Positions 1-8,699 of a stretch of 64,000 bases of DNA are shown here, in pieces. This DNA is from Saprospirales bacterium GYS_P2D (GTDB taxonomy: Bacteria > Bacteroidota > Bacteroidia > Chitinophagales > Saprospiraceae), in contig WUUP01000004.1 of the NCBI GenBank assembly GCA_009833045.1, forward strand, positions 124,001-188,000, read 5' to 3'. Numbering within the stretch: the first letter of the stretch is position 1; every line of letters begins with the position of its first letter. The notes beneath the pieces were generated by a model, which was given only the letters and a program-made list of their open reading frames with translations, did not search any database and was not told the DNA's origin. A program made the position numbers and the translations under genes.

Positions 1-62
1 TTTCAGGGATCTTAGCACTATGGTGCCTGATCCTATGCTGTATTTCAATAGTATGAGATGAG

Positions 63-476
63 TTATTTCAAGGTCACGTTGAGTGTTATCTTAGTATCGA
101 GTAGCATGGAGATTGGGCAAGTCTCTTTGGATTCTTGTGCATATTTATCAAATTCTTCTTTTGTTATATTTGGCACATTTCCTGTGAGATCAAGCTCTAT
201 GAGTGTTATGCCGTCCTCGAGGTGTACTGTGGCTTTTGTCTCGAGGTCAGTAGGCGTATAGCCAGCGCCACTGAGCAGAAAGCTCAGTTTCATCGTGTAG
301 CAGCCTGCATGAGCAGCACCGATGAGCTCCTCAGGATTAGTACCAGGCTCATCCTTGAATCTGGTCTTGTAAGATAGTGCCGTGCCATCCAGCGCTTTGC
401 TTTGAGTGGTAATAGAACCAGAACCATCTTTGCCAGTGCCTTGCCATTTGGCTGTTGCGTTTCTATGAAGTTTCAT
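63..476 (-). CDS. OsmC-family peroxiredoxin
   Basis: A 137-residue protein of the OsmC/Ohr fold, which reduces organic or fatty-acid hydroperoxides with a pair of cysteines in the cytoplasm. The N-terminal strand region, the GTNPEELIGAAHAGCY motif around residues 44-59 carrying the first cysteine, and a second cysteine in the ETCPIS motif near residue 119 are all visible, so the active site is complete. The length is normal for OsmC. The order of motifs fits the OsmC branch (NPEEL-AAHAGC) better than Ohr. The gene stands alone, divergent from pyrG. The start is an ATG at 476 directly upstream of the conserved first strand. Confidence 0.93.
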   Translation of the reverse strand: MKLHRNATAKWQGTGKDGSGSITTQSKALDGTALSYKTRFKDEPGTNPEELIGAAHAGCYTMKLSFLLSGAGYTPTDLETKATVHLEDGITLIELDLTGNVPNITKEEFDKYAQESKETCPISMLLDTKITLNVTLK

Positions 477-607
477 TCTTTCTTTTTTTTTATGAGTTTA
501 GACTGCAATAATGCGTAGTACAGATAAGAGCGAATACAGTAACATTTTGTTCAGTGAGCTGATAGATTAGAGGATATTTCACGAAAAGTGATAGAATAAT
601 TATCGCC

Positions 608-630
608 TTGATTTAGATATCTTACCTTTG
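608..630 (+). promoter_or_regulatory. putative promoter of pyrG
   Basis: The octamer TACCTTTG at 623-630 matches the Bacteroidota -7 consensus TAnnTTTG and lies 27 bases before the pyrG ATG. A TTG at 608-610 is nearer than the usual 19-base spacing, so the -33 element is doubtful. Confidence 0.4.
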
Positions 631-657
631 AGTCCCGTAATGAAATAATCGAAATTT

Positions 658-2292
658 ATGTCCAAGTTCATTTTCGTTACGGGCGGAGTCACATCTTCTC
701 TCGGCAAAGGAATCATCTCTTCTTCATTAGCTAAGCTACTACAGGCTCGAGGACTCAAAGTCACGATCCAAAAGTTTGATCCCTACATCAATGTGGATCC
801 AGGTACGCTCAATCCTTATGAACACGGTGAATGCTATGTCACAGATGATGGGGCAGAGACGGATCTGGACTTAGGACACTATGAGCGATTTCTCAATATC
901 TCTACCTCGCAGGCAAATAATGTCACTACTGGTCGAATCTATCAGACGGTGATCAATAAGGAGCGAGAAGGGCAATACCTGGGCAAAACGGTCCAGATCA
1001 TCCCTCATATCACCGATGAGATCAAGCGTCGTATACGTCTCCTCGAGAATGATGGCGACTATGATGTCATCATCACTGAGCTCGGAGGTACCGTAGGAGA
1101 TATCGAGTCACTACCTTTCCTCGAGGCGCTGCGCCAGATCAAGCGAGAGACTAAAAAGAAAGACTGTCTGGTCATACACCTGACGCTCATCCCATATCTT
1201 AATGCAGCCGGAGAGCACAAGACTAAACCTACACAGCACTCCGTCAAAGAACTACAGATGGCAGGTATCATCCCTGACGTCCTCGTATGTCGTACAGAAA
1301 AGCACATCACCAAAGAGATCAAAGAGAAGCTGGCTCTGTTTTGCAATGTAGAAAAATCGAATGTGGTAGAGGCCATAGATGCCGATACTATCTATAGAGT
1401 CCCTCTCCTCATGCACGAGGAAGAGCTCGATAAGATCGTGATGGATCATCTTCAATTAGAGGGGCGTAAGTCACTCGATATGGAGCGCTGGAAGGACTTC
1501 CTACATCGATATAAGCATCCTAAGGCAGAGGTGAATATCATCCTCGTCGGAAAATATAATGAACTGGCAGATGCCTATAAATCTATCTATGAGGCGCTCG
1601 ATCATGCTGGAGCAGAAAATGTCTGCAAGGTAAATGTAGTGCCCATCCATAGTGAAAATCTGGATGATACCAGTCTGCCGCTGGAAATTCACAAGATTCA
1701 CGGTTTGATAGTAGCTCCGGGATTTGGAGATAGAGGTATAGAGGGCAAGATCAAGGCCGTACAGTATGCTCGTGAGCAAGGCATCCCATTCTTAGGGATA
1801 TGCCTCGGTATGCAGTGCGCTGTGGTAGAATACTTCCGCAATGTCATAGGCCTATCTGATGTATCGTCCTCAGAAGTCAATCCTGACGCCACTCACAATG
1901 TGATAGACCTCATGCACGATCAGCGAGACATCTCTCAAAAAGGGGGTACCATGAGACTCGGAGCATATGCCTGCCAACTCAAAGAAGGTAGCCTCGCTCA
2001 AGAGATCTATAAAGAGGCAGATGGAGTGATACATGAGCGACACAGACATAGATATGAGTTTAATAATGAATATCTATCACAGCTGGAAGGTAGTGGGATG
2101 ACACCATCAGGGATCAATCCTGACAATGGATTAGTAGAGATCGTAGAGGTCGAGGATCACCCTTTCTATATCGGCGTTCAGTTTCACCCAGAGTATAAGA
2201 GTCGTGTCGAAAAACCACATCCTCTTTTTGTAGCATTCATAGAGGCAGCGAGGAAGTATAAGACTCGAAATAGTGAAGTAAACGCTCACTAA
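658..2292 (+). CDS. pyrG: CTP synthase
   Basis: CTP synthase (544 residues, normal length) aminates UTP to CTP with glutamine-derived ammonia and ATP in the last step of pyrimidine nucleotide synthesis. The N-terminal synthetase domain (about residues 1-270) begins with the P-loop-like segment FVTGGVTSSLGKGI. The C-terminal class I glutamine amidotransferase domain (about 290-530) has the oxyanion segment APGFGDRG, the nucleophile in GICLGMQ, and the HPE of the catalytic triad near the C terminus. It is followed after 4 bases by the SpoU methyltransferase gene, so the two are probably cotranscribed. Identity is secure. Confidence 0.98.
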   Translation: MSKFIFVTGGVTSSLGKGIISSSLAKLLQARGLKVTIQKFDPYINVDPGTLNPYEHGECYVTDDGAETDLDLGHYERFLNISTSQANNVTTGRIYQTVINKEREGQYLGKTVQIIPHITDEIKRRIRLLENDGDYDVIITELGGTVGDIESLPFLEALRQIKRETKKKDCLVIHLTLIPYLNAAGEHKTKPTQHSVKELQMAGIIPDVLVCRTEKHITKEIKEKLALFCNVEKSNVVEAIDADTIYRVPLLMHEEELDKIVMDHLQLEGRKSLDMERWKDFLHRYKHPKAEVNIILVGKYNELADAYKSIYEALDHAGAENVCKVNVVPIHSENLDDTSLPLEIHKIHGLIVAPGFGDRGIEGKIKAVQYAREQGIPFLGICLGMQCAVVEYFRNVIGLSDVSSSEVNPDATHNVIDLMHDQRDISQKGGTMRLGAYACQLKEGSLAQEIYKEADGVIHERHRHRYEFNNEYLSQLEGSGMTPSGINPDNGLVEIVEVEDHPFYIGVQFHPEYKSRVEKPHPLFVAFIEAARKYKTRNSEVNAH

Positions 2293-2296
2293 GCCG

Positions 2297-2827
2297 ATGC
2301 GGAAGCTAAAATTAGCTGAGCTCAATAGAGCTACCGTCGCAGAGTATCAGGCTGTGGACAAAATCCCAGTAGTAGTGGTGTTAGACAATATCCGCTCGGC
2401 TATGAATGTCGGATCGGTATTTCGTACGTCTGATGCCTTCAAGATCCGTCAGATCGTACTGACTGGTATCACAGCCACCCCTCCGCACAAAGAGATACTC
2501 AAGACCGCCATCGGAGCCTCACAGTCGGTGAGCTGGGTCTATCATAAGACCTCTCTCGATGCCATCAAAGACCTCAAGGTGCAGGGATATACGATCATAG
2601 GTATCGAGCAGACCGACAGTAGCGTGGATATCAGAGAGGTCTCAGTATACACTGATCAGCGATATGCTATCGTCCTGGGCAATGAGGTAAAGGGGATATC
2701 CGATGAGATACTACCGCTACTCGATCAGGCAGTAGAGATCCCGCAGTATGGTACTAAGCATTCGCTCAATGTATCTGTCTGCGGAGGCATAGTGATCTGG
2801 CATTTTGCCCAGCCGTTTTTGGGGTAG
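2297..2827 (+). CDS. SpoU/TrmH-family RNA 2'-O-methyltransferase
   Basis: A 176-residue SAM-dependent SPOUT methyltransferase that methylates ribose 2'-OH in tRNA or rRNA. The three SpoU motifs are present: motif 1 NIRSAMNVGSVFRTSDAF (about residues 31-48), motif 2 IVLGNEVKGIS (about 125-135) and motif 3 with IPQYGTKHSLNVSVCGG (about 148-164), which form the trefoil-knot SAM site. There is no separate N-terminal RNA-binding domain as in RlmB, so it is a minimal family member. The target (for example tRNA G18 or another site) cannot be read from the sequence. It begins 4 bases after pyrG. Confidence 0.9.
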   Translation: MRKLKLAELNRATVAEYQAVDKIPVVVVLDNIRSAMNVGSVFRTSDAFKIRQIVLTGITATPPHKEILKTAIGASQSVSWVYHKTSLDAIKDLKVQGYTIIGIEQTDSSVDIREVSVYTDQRYAIVLGNEVKGISDEILPLLDQAVEIPQYGTKHSLNVSVCGGIVIWHFAQPFLG

Positions 2828-2890
2828 TTTTGCTTTGTACTAATTAGTAGCGTAAAGTTATTTCAGGAAGTGAATGGTAGTACGATGGTT

Positions 2891-3430
2891 TTATAAGAAT
2901 TCTTCATCGCCAAAGAGATTGATATTATACAGGTATTCTCCTTCTTGAATAAAAGTGAAGTCTAATGATTGCCAATTCAATTCTTCAAAATATGAGTATT
3001 TCTCTGAGCTATAGAGTTGAAAATCCATTATTTCAAAGGCATAATTTTTATTGGATTCTGTTACAATATCAACTACGTCCAAAAAAGCTTCGCCCTGCTT
3101 TTTTAATTGCGATTTTAAATCATCATGTAAAAAAATACAAACTCTTTCATCAGCTAAGTGGGAGGTATACACATCGCTACTTAGGGTATTAACAAAGCCT
3201 TTTATGACGCCAGCTTCTTTTCTATTTTCCTCAAACATATCCACCATAAGGAAAACAAAATTTCCAAAATTAAACGTCGATTCAAATTCTATGAATTTTG
3301 ATTTTCCACGAGAATAAATCTTGTACTTAATAGAATGGATGTTTGGATGCTCTCGTCGGTAATTTCCTAAATTGAAAGCTTTATCAATTTGAGTGATTTC
3401 TATATCTGAACAAAATATCTTAGCATTCAT
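2891..3430 (-). CDS. hypothetical protein
   Basis: A 179-residue protein that I do not recognise. There is no signal peptide, membrane segment or clear motif; it is rich in F, Y, D and E and looks like a soluble cytoplasmic alpha/beta protein, similar in flavour to immunity-type proteins, though that is only an impression. An upstream TTG at 3451 could extend it by seven residues, but the ATG at 3430 is preferred because it avoids overlapping the preceding gene. The coding sequence is clearly richer in A and T than its neighbours, which suggests recent acquisition. Confidence 0.6.
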   Translation of the reverse strand: MNAKIFCSDIEITQIDKAFNLGNYRREHPNIHSIKYKIYSRGKSKFIEFESTFNFGNFVFLMVDMFEENRKEAGVIKGFVNTLSSDVYTSHLADERVCIFLHDDLKSQLKKQGEAFLDVVDIVTESNKNYAFEIMDFQLYSSEKYSYFEELNWQSLDFTFIQEGEYLYNINLFGDEEFL

Positions 3431-3447
3431 AGTCCCTATTTTTATTA

Positions 3448-4107
3448 TCAATACCGATCATAATCCAATCGAATCCCCAATCTCAATCCAAACTGAAGTT
3501 GCGTCAATGAGGTAGAATAATTCAGGTTTTCTCGACCAAACTGTGGTCCCAGATCATGACCTGACATATCAGGGTAGTACTGTATCTGGAGTAGCGGAGT
3601 GAGGGTGAGGAGATCATTAATCCCGATGTCGAGACCCATACCTCCATGAAAGACCGCATCCAGATTGCCATCAGCATAGTCGCCATCGTAGCCTTTCTCA
3701 CTATAGTCGACGCCCGCTCCTGCCATGAAGAAAAATCCTTTTTTGAAAAAGCCTCCCTGCTTGCTGAAGGTGGGACAGTCACAGTCTCCGATCAAGTCAA
3801 ATAGATAGATGTGAGTATTGATCCCTGCGCCTATTTGTCGTAGCTGAAAGTCTGTACCTGCGATATCAGTAGCTGCCTGATGATACGACAGATATGGATA
3901 AAACTCGATCCGAGTATCTCGCAGTCTCATCCAGTAGTCCAGATGGATCTCTTGACTGGAGGAGAGTACCTGATCCACTGTCGATACTTCGTCAAAAAAG
4001 TCGGAGTACCCTGGCACCGAGTTTTGATTATGAAATATCCGTATTCCTATTTGGCTCCAAGCCATCTGAGTAAAAAATAGAAGGAATAAGATAGAAAATA
4101 GGCGCAT
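3448..4107 (-). CDS. outer-membrane beta-barrel-like protein
   Basis: About 219 residues with a signal peptide (MRLFSILFLLFFTQMAWSQ) followed by alternating hydrophobic/polar strands with many aromatic residues, typical of small OmpA/OmpW-type porin-like barrels of Bacteroidota. A segment with CDCP near the middle may be a loop disulphide. The ATG at 4107 starts a proper signal peptide; the TTG at 4128 would add seven residues before it and is rejected. It is upstream of and probably cotranscribed with the 179-residue hypothetical gene, and divergent from rimO. The function is unknown. Confidence 0.7.
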   Translation of the reverse strand: MRLFSILFLLFFTQMAWSQIGIRIFHNQNSVPGYSDFFDEVSTVDQVLSSSQEIHLDYWMRLRDTRIEFYPYLSYHQAATDIAGTDFQLRQIGAGINTHIYLFDLIGDCDCPTFSKQGGFFKKGFFFMAGAGVDYSEKGYDGDYADGNLDAVFHGGMGLDIGINDLLTLTPLLQIQYYPDMSGHDLGPQFGRENLNYSTSLTQLQFGLRLGIRLDYDRY

Positions 4108-4156
4108 AGTAATATCGAGCTGTGTCAAAATCTAACGTCATAAATATAAGTAGGAG

Positions 4157-4164
4157 TATCTTTG
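4157..4164 (+). promoter_or_regulatory. putative -7 element for rimO
   Basis: TATCTTTG matches TAnnTTTG and ends only 7 bases before the rimO ATG at 4172. Transcription would begin at or next to the start codon, giving a leaderless or nearly leaderless mRNA. Confidence 0.5.
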
Positions 4165-4171
4165 CGCTCCA

Positions 4172-5482
4172 ATGAAAACAAAGAAGCTAAAAGAGAAGGT
4201 CGAAGTCATCACTCTCGGCTGTAGTAAGAATCTCGTGGACTCAGAGAACATCGTCACACAGCTCAAAGGCAATGATATCGATGCCTATCATGAGAATGAT
4301 GATGAAAATCCTGATGTGGTCATCGTCAATACCTGCGGATTCATCGATCTGGCTAAAGAAGAATCGGTTAATACTATACTCGCAAATGTCGAACGGAAAA
4401 AGGCAGGGGAGATCGAAAAGCTCTATGTCACTGGTTGCCTTTCACAGCGCTATAAAGACGATCTGGAGCAAGAGATCCCCGAGGTGGATGCCTATTTTGG
4501 CACGATGGAGCTGCCTGCGATTTTGGCGAGATTTGAGGCGGACTATCAGCATGAGCTGATAGGTGAGAGACGTATCTCGACCTTACCACACTATGCTTAT
4601 CTCAAGATCTCAGAGGGCTGCAATAGGACTTGCTCATTTTGTGCGATCCCACTGATGAGAGGCAAGCATATATCTCGCTCTATCGAGGATCTCGTCCGTG
4701 AGGCACGGGAGTTGGCTAAACGTGGCGTCAAGGAGCTCATGCTAATCGCACAGGAGCTGACCTATTATGGGCTCGATCTATACAAGAGGCGAGAGCTACC
4801 TGCTCTGCTCAGAGCGCTCAGTGAGGTGGAGGGCATAGAGTGGATCCGACTACATTATGCGTATCCGACTAAGTTTCCATTAGAGATATTTGATGTGATG
4901 GCTGAGCTGCCAAAGGTGTGTAACTACCTGGATATACCTCTCCAGCATGCTAATGATGCTGTCCTCGATAGGATGCGCCGACAGATCACGCAGGCCGAGA
5001 TGAGAGAGCTAATCACTATCGCTCGAGAGCGAGTGCCAGAGATCGCTATTCGGACGACGATGTTAGTAGGCTTTCCAGGAGAGACAGAGGAGGAGTTTCA
5101 GGATATGTGCGATTTTATTGAGGACATGCGCTTTGAGAGAGTCGGAGTATTTCAATATTCGCATGAGGAGGATACCTCAGCCTATGAGCTGGAGGACGAT
5201 GTCCCAGCAGATGTCAAGACAGACCGGGCTAATCGTATGATGGATATTCAGCGAGAGATTTCGCTGGAGCTAAATGAAGAGCGAGTAGGCCAACAGATGG
5301 AGGTGCTTATCGATCGCAAGGAAGGAGAGTATTTCATCGGACGGACAGAGTACGACTCACCAGAGGTGGACAATGAAGTGCTCATCAACGCTGCCGAAAA
5401 CTATGTGCGAATTGGTGACTTCGCTCAGGTAGAGATCCTATCTGCAGATGACTACGATATATATGCTAAGGTAGTATCTTGA
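4172..5482 (+). CDS. rimO: ribosomal protein S12 methylthiotransferase RimO
   Basis: A 436-residue radical-SAM methylthiotransferase that adds a methylthio group to the conserved aspartate of ribosomal protein S12. It has the N-terminal UPF0004 domain with cysteines in TLGCSKNLVDSE, NTCGF and TGCLSQRY (the auxiliary Fe-S cluster), the radical-SAM motif CNRTCSFC near residue 150, and a C-terminal TRAM domain. The GCSKN and radical-SAM motifs and the length place it with RimO, not MiaB. Its substrate S12 is encoded later in this window (58370) and keeps the KDLPGVRY target loop. A hypothetical membrane-protein gene follows after 39 bases. Confidence 0.96.
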   Translation: MKTKKLKEKVEVITLGCSKNLVDSENIVTQLKGNDIDAYHENDDENPDVVIVNTCGFIDLAKEESVNTILANVERKKAGEIEKLYVTGCLSQRYKDDLEQEIPEVDAYFGTMELPAILARFEADYQHELIGERRISTLPHYAYLKISEGCNRTCSFCAIPLMRGKHISRSIEDLVREARELAKRGVKELMLIAQELTYYGLDLYKRRELPALLRALSEVEGIEWIRLHYAYPTKFPLEIFDVMAELPKVCNYLDIPLQHANDAVLDRMRRQITQAEMRELITIARERVPEIAIRTTMLVGFPGETEEEFQDMCDFIEDMRFERVGVFQYSHEEDTSAYELEDDVPADVKTDRANRMMDIQREISLELNEERVGQQMEVLIDRKEGEYFIGRTEYDSPEVDNEVLINAAENYVRIGDFAQVEILSADDYDIYAKVVS

Positions 5483-5521
5483 TGGTCAAAACATTCTCCG
5501 TGATGAGGATGTTACTGCCAT

Positions 5522-5983
5522 ATGAATAATTCTGCTGATAATCCTAATCTATTTGATCGAGAGGTGCATCCATACCTGCAGTGCGGCGTCGCCATAGCGG
5601 GTATTTTTGTGCTATTGTTCTTACATTATTTACCCCATTGGATGGGCATTATTCAGCTGGAGCAGCATCAGCCATGGACGATTAGCGCTGCGATGCTATT
5701 GCTCTTTGGAGTGTTTAATAGTGTCTTGAGTCTCGGAGCTAAAGATGTCAACAAGTATTGGAATCGATCCATATTTGCTTTTATTGCACTCTTCGTAGGT
5801 GGAGGAGCTATCGCATGGGGCCTGTCGGGGCTCAGTATCACTGAAGCTAAGTCATTCAAATGGATATATATCGTTTTTACCTTTGGTTATCTGCTATTCT
5901 TGTCGATCGTGAGTCTGGCGAGATTAGTAGTTTCATTAGCACAGCGGACGGATAAGAAACTGAGAGGCGAAGCAGATGATTAG
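5522..5983 (+). CDS. hypothetical four-helix membrane protein
   Basis: A 153-residue integral membrane protein with four predicted hydrophobic helices (about residues 20-40, 54-75, 85-103 and 112-135) and short charged ends. No family motif is recognised. It sits between rimO and an msrB-like gene on the same strand with short gaps (39 and 21 bases), so it may share their transcript, but this gives no functional hint beyond proximity. Confidence 0.7.
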   Translation: MNNSADNPNLFDREVHPYLQCGVAIAGIFVLLFLHYLPHWMGIIQLEQHQPWTISAAMLLLFGVFNSVLSLGAKDVNKYWNRSIFAFIALFVGGGAIAWGLSGLSITEAKSFKWIYIVFTFGYLLFLSIVSLARLVVSLAQRTDKKLRGEADD

Positions 5984-6004
5984 TTAATTTTCAATTGATT
6001 ACAT

Positions 6005-6532
6005 ATGATTAAATATTTTATAGTGTTGAGTTTGTTTGCATTGTCATGCAATGCTCAATCAAAGAAGGGTGTACAGGAAAAACAAAACGTATCTGAACAA
6101 GTATATGATACGGCCGACTATCCAGATGAAGTAGTGCCTATCGTCAAATCAGCAGATGAATGGGCGAGCGAACTCACTAAAATGGAGTACTATGTGTTAC
6201 GAGAGGCAGGTACGGAGAGATCATTTACCGGAGATCTGTGGGATAATAAGAAAGAAGGGACCTATGTATGTAGAGCCTGTGGATTAGCATTGTTTGACTC
6301 TGAGACTAAGTATAAGTCAGGTACGGGTTGGCCGAGCTTTTATGCTCCTATCAAAAGTGAATATGTCGGTGAGGATACTGACTATAAGCTGGGCTACGCC
6401 CGCACAGAGGTTCATTGTGCGAGATGTGGAGGGCACCTGGGTCATGTATTCCCTGATGGTCCTAAGCCTACTGGCCTTAGATACTGTATGAACTCGGTAT
6501 CCATGGACTTCGTACCAAAAGAAGATAATTGA
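6005..6532 (+). CDS. msrB: peptide-methionine (R)-S-oxide reductase, exported
   Basis: MsrB reduces methionine-R-sulfoxide in proteins. The 175-residue protein has a hydrophobic N terminus ending in LSC at residue 15, so it is probably a lipoprotein facing the periplasm. The MsrB domain follows at about residue 50: zinc-binding CRAC and CARC pairs, the GTGWPSF substrate motif, and RYCMNS with the catalytic cysteine near the C terminus. The length after the signal is normal for a stand-alone MsrB; no MsrA domain is fused. It likely repairs oxidised envelope proteins. The neighbour downstream is convergent. Confidence 0.93.
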   Translation: MIKYFIVLSLFALSCNAQSKKGVQEKQNVSEQVYDTADYPDEVVPIVKSADEWASELTKMEYYVLREAGTERSFTGDLWDNKKEGTYVCRACGLALFDSETKYKSGTGWPSFYAPIKSEYVGEDTDYKLGYARTEVHCARCGGHLGHVFPDGPKPTGLRYCMNSVSMDFVPKEDN

Positions 6533-6584
6533 TTAATCCACTTCATCGTCCATCATCTTTTTAATAGACATCTCTTTGTGATCG

Positions 6585-6625
6585 AAAAAACAGAAAAGGC
6601 CAACGACTCTTCGCTGACCTTTTCT
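6585..6625 (-). terminator. intrinsic terminator of the 6669-7016 gene
   Basis: Read on the minus strand, a 15-bp stem with two G-U pairs (arms 6611-6625 and 6592-6606) and a four-base loop is followed by a T tract at 6590-6585. It ends the small exported-protein gene and lies between convergent genes. Confidence 0.75.
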
Positions 6626-6668
6626 AACCGAAATAGTATTACTTTAATTAGTTAGCTATACATAACTA

Positions 6669-7016
6669 TTATGCCTTAGCAAATGTCACAGGTACTACAT
6701 ATACCTTGAATGGTTTAAGCCCATCTGTAGATACCTCTCTGTAGTTGAGTGCAGTCTTGATAGTGTTGTCGAGTTCTGAGTTGCCCGTGCTGATCACGAT
6801 GAGCTCATCACTTTCATTTACCATGAATTTTACTTTGATCGTCTCGGAGTCGAGTGTTTTTACATCGATATCCAGCTTCTGGATCATTGACTTGATCTCT
6901 TTGACGATAGCTTTTGGCTTTGACTCAGGAGCAAAATCTCCTATAGTATTAGCAAATGCAGAAGTAGTTAAGGCAGCAGATAATGCTAAGGCGAAAACAT
7001 TTTTCTTAAGATTCAT
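6669..7016 (-). CDS. small exported hypothetical protein
   Basis: A 115-residue protein with a clear Sec signal peptide (MNLKKNVFALALSAALTTSAFA) and a mature part of about 90 residues. The mature part resembles the short secreted Bacteroidota proteins with a TonB-C-like beta-alpha-beta pattern (KVKFMVNESDELIVIS, then a helix, then FKVYVVPVTF), but that match is loose. The ATG at 7016 is chosen because it starts the signal peptide; an ATG/alternative start at 7112 would bury it behind 32 unrelated residues. Followed by a strong terminator. The function is unknown. Confidence 0.75.
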   Translation of the reverse strand: MNLKKNVFALALSAALTTSAFANTIGDFAPESKPKAIVKEIKSMIQKLDIDVKTLDSETIKVKFMVNESDELIVISTGNSELDNTIKTALNYREVSTDGLKPFKVYVVPVTFAKA

Positions 7017-7258
7017 TTTTAGAAATTTAGTGGGTTGAATAATTAATTGATGTTTAGTAATGCAATACACTATAATAACGCTACGAAGGTGCTCGTAGTT
7101 ACACTTGGTCACTCACAATATCCCTTTGCTATATGAATGCAAGCAAAACTTCGACAAACGTACATACATTCCATACGTACGATGCTACCTATTGATTATC
7201 AATTGTTTAGGAATCCTTAAGAACTTGTGAAGATAGTGTTAAGAGAAAACTAAAAGCT

Positions 7259-8536
7259 TTAAGCTATCTCGAGGATATACTTGTTTTTCTTCCCATTCTC
7301 CACCATGATATACTTCCCGTGTAGTAGATCATCAGGTGTGATGAGAGCTTCGTGATCACTTATTTTAGTCTTATTTATTGCTATCGCATTATTTTTTATA
7401 GCTCTACGGGCGTCGCTTTTTGAGGTACAGATATCAGTGTGCTCAGACAGAAGGTCCCCTACACTGACATGGTTTTGTATGAGCCCCGTAGATACTTGGT
7501 GAGTAGGTATTTCCTGCCCGATCGCTTTAAGCGATCTTTCGTCCAAAGAGAGGAGTTGCCCTCGAGAGGCTTTTTTATTGAATAGGATCTCTGATACGGA
7601 TAATACAGACTGATAGTCATCCTCAGAATGTATGCGGACAGTGATCTCTTCGGCGAGTATCTTTTTGAGTGCTCTTGGGTCTTCTGCATATTGTTTTTCG
7701 AGTGCGAGGATCTCCTCTTGAGATTTGAAAGAGAAGATGCGCATGAATTTTGGTAGATCTGCATCTGCAGAGTTGATCCAAAATTGATAAAACTTATAGG
7801 GAGAAGTGAGATTTGGATCGAGCCAGATATTGCCTTCTTCTGACTTACCAAATTTCTTACCATCGGCCTTAGTAAGTAGGGGAGAGGTGATAGCGTATGC
7901 TTTAGCATTCGTCAGATTGCGTCGGATAAACTCTGTACCTGAGGTGATATTGCCCCACTGATCGCTACCGCCCATCTGATAGGTACATCCATAGTTTTGG
8001 TATAGATGCAGAAAGTCATTAGCCTGTAATAGTTGATAGCTGAATTCTGTGAACGACAATCCTGAATCCAAGCGTTTTTTAACAGCGTCTTTGCTGAGCA
8101 TATAGTTGATCGTCAGATTCTTGCCTACATCACGTAGGAAGTCGAGGACGTTCATTTCTTTGTAAAAGTCATAGTTATTGACCATGACCGCCTTATTAGC
8201 TCCCTCTTCAAAGTTGAGAAACTTAGAGGCCTGCTCACGCTGAAAGCTTAGGTTACGATCGAGCTCATCGTAAGACTTGAGTTGTCGTTCTTTATCCTTG
8301 CCAGAAGGATCACCTATACGACCGGTAGCTCCACCGAGTAGGAAGATAGGCTTGTGTCCAGCTTGCTGCCAGTAAGAGAGTACCATGATCTGCACATAAT
8401 TTCCTATAGTCAGAGACGGTGCCGTCGGATCAAATCCGATATAGCCCGTACGCATGCCTTCATTGAGATCTTCCTCTGCTCCTGGAGTCATATCGTGGAG
8501 CATTCCTCGCCATCTTAGTTCTTCTACAAAATTCAT
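7259..8536 (-). CDS. tyrS: tyrosyl-tRNA synthetase
   Basis: A class I aminoacyl-tRNA synthetase (425 residues) that charges tRNA-Tyr. The HIGH-equivalent motif is in PSLTIGN at residues 40-46, the KMSKS-equivalent is KFGKS near residue 230, and an S4 RNA-binding domain occupies about residues 355-425. The length and motif forms fit bacterial TyrS of the standard type. It stands alone with its own promoter-like element upstream and is divergent from the permease gene at 8700. Confidence 0.97.
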   Translation of the reverse strand: MNFVEELRWRGMLHDMTPGAEEDLNEGMRTGYIGFDPTAPSLTIGNYVQIMVLSYWQQAGHKPIFLLGGATGRIGDPSGKDKERQLKSYDELDRNLSFQREQASKFLNFEEGANKAVMVNNYDFYKEMNVLDFLRDVGKNLTINYMLSKDAVKKRLDSGLSFTEFSYQLLQANDFLHLYQNYGCTYQMGGSDQWGNITSGTEFIRRNLTNAKAYAITSPLLTKADGKKFGKSEEGNIWLDPNLTSPYKFYQFWINSADADLPKFMRIFSFKSQEEILALEKQYAEDPRALKKILAEEITVRIHSEDDYQSVLSVSEILFNKKASRGQLLSLDERSLKAIGQEIPTHQVSTGLIQNHVSVGDLLSEHTDICTSKSDARRAIKNNAIAINKTKISDHEALITPDDLLHGKYIMVENGKKNKYILEIA

Positions 8537-8559
8537 ATGCTATTCAAATCTATGGGATG

Positions 8560-8567
8560 CAAAAGTA
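8560..8567 (-). promoter_or_regulatory. putative -7 element for tyrS
   Basis: On the minus strand the sequence is TACTTTTG, a match to TAnnTTTG, 23 bases before the tyrS ATG. No clear TTG at the -33 distance was found. Confidence 0.4.
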
Positions 8568-8662
8568 GAGTTTTAGTGTATTATTCGTGCATCATGTGAG
8601 AGCATATGCTATATATTCTGCGGATTTGTCACATAGCTCTGCATTAATGGATAGCAGCACAT

Positions 8663-8670
8663 TATATTTG
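8663..8670 (+). promoter_or_regulatory. putative -7 element for the 8700 permease gene
   Basis: TATATTTG matches TAnnTTTG and lies 29 bases before the ATG at 8700. No -33 TTG is seen at the expected spacing. Confidence 0.4.
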
Positions 8671-8699
8671 GGTCGCTCCATATTAGAGAGCAGTATTAT

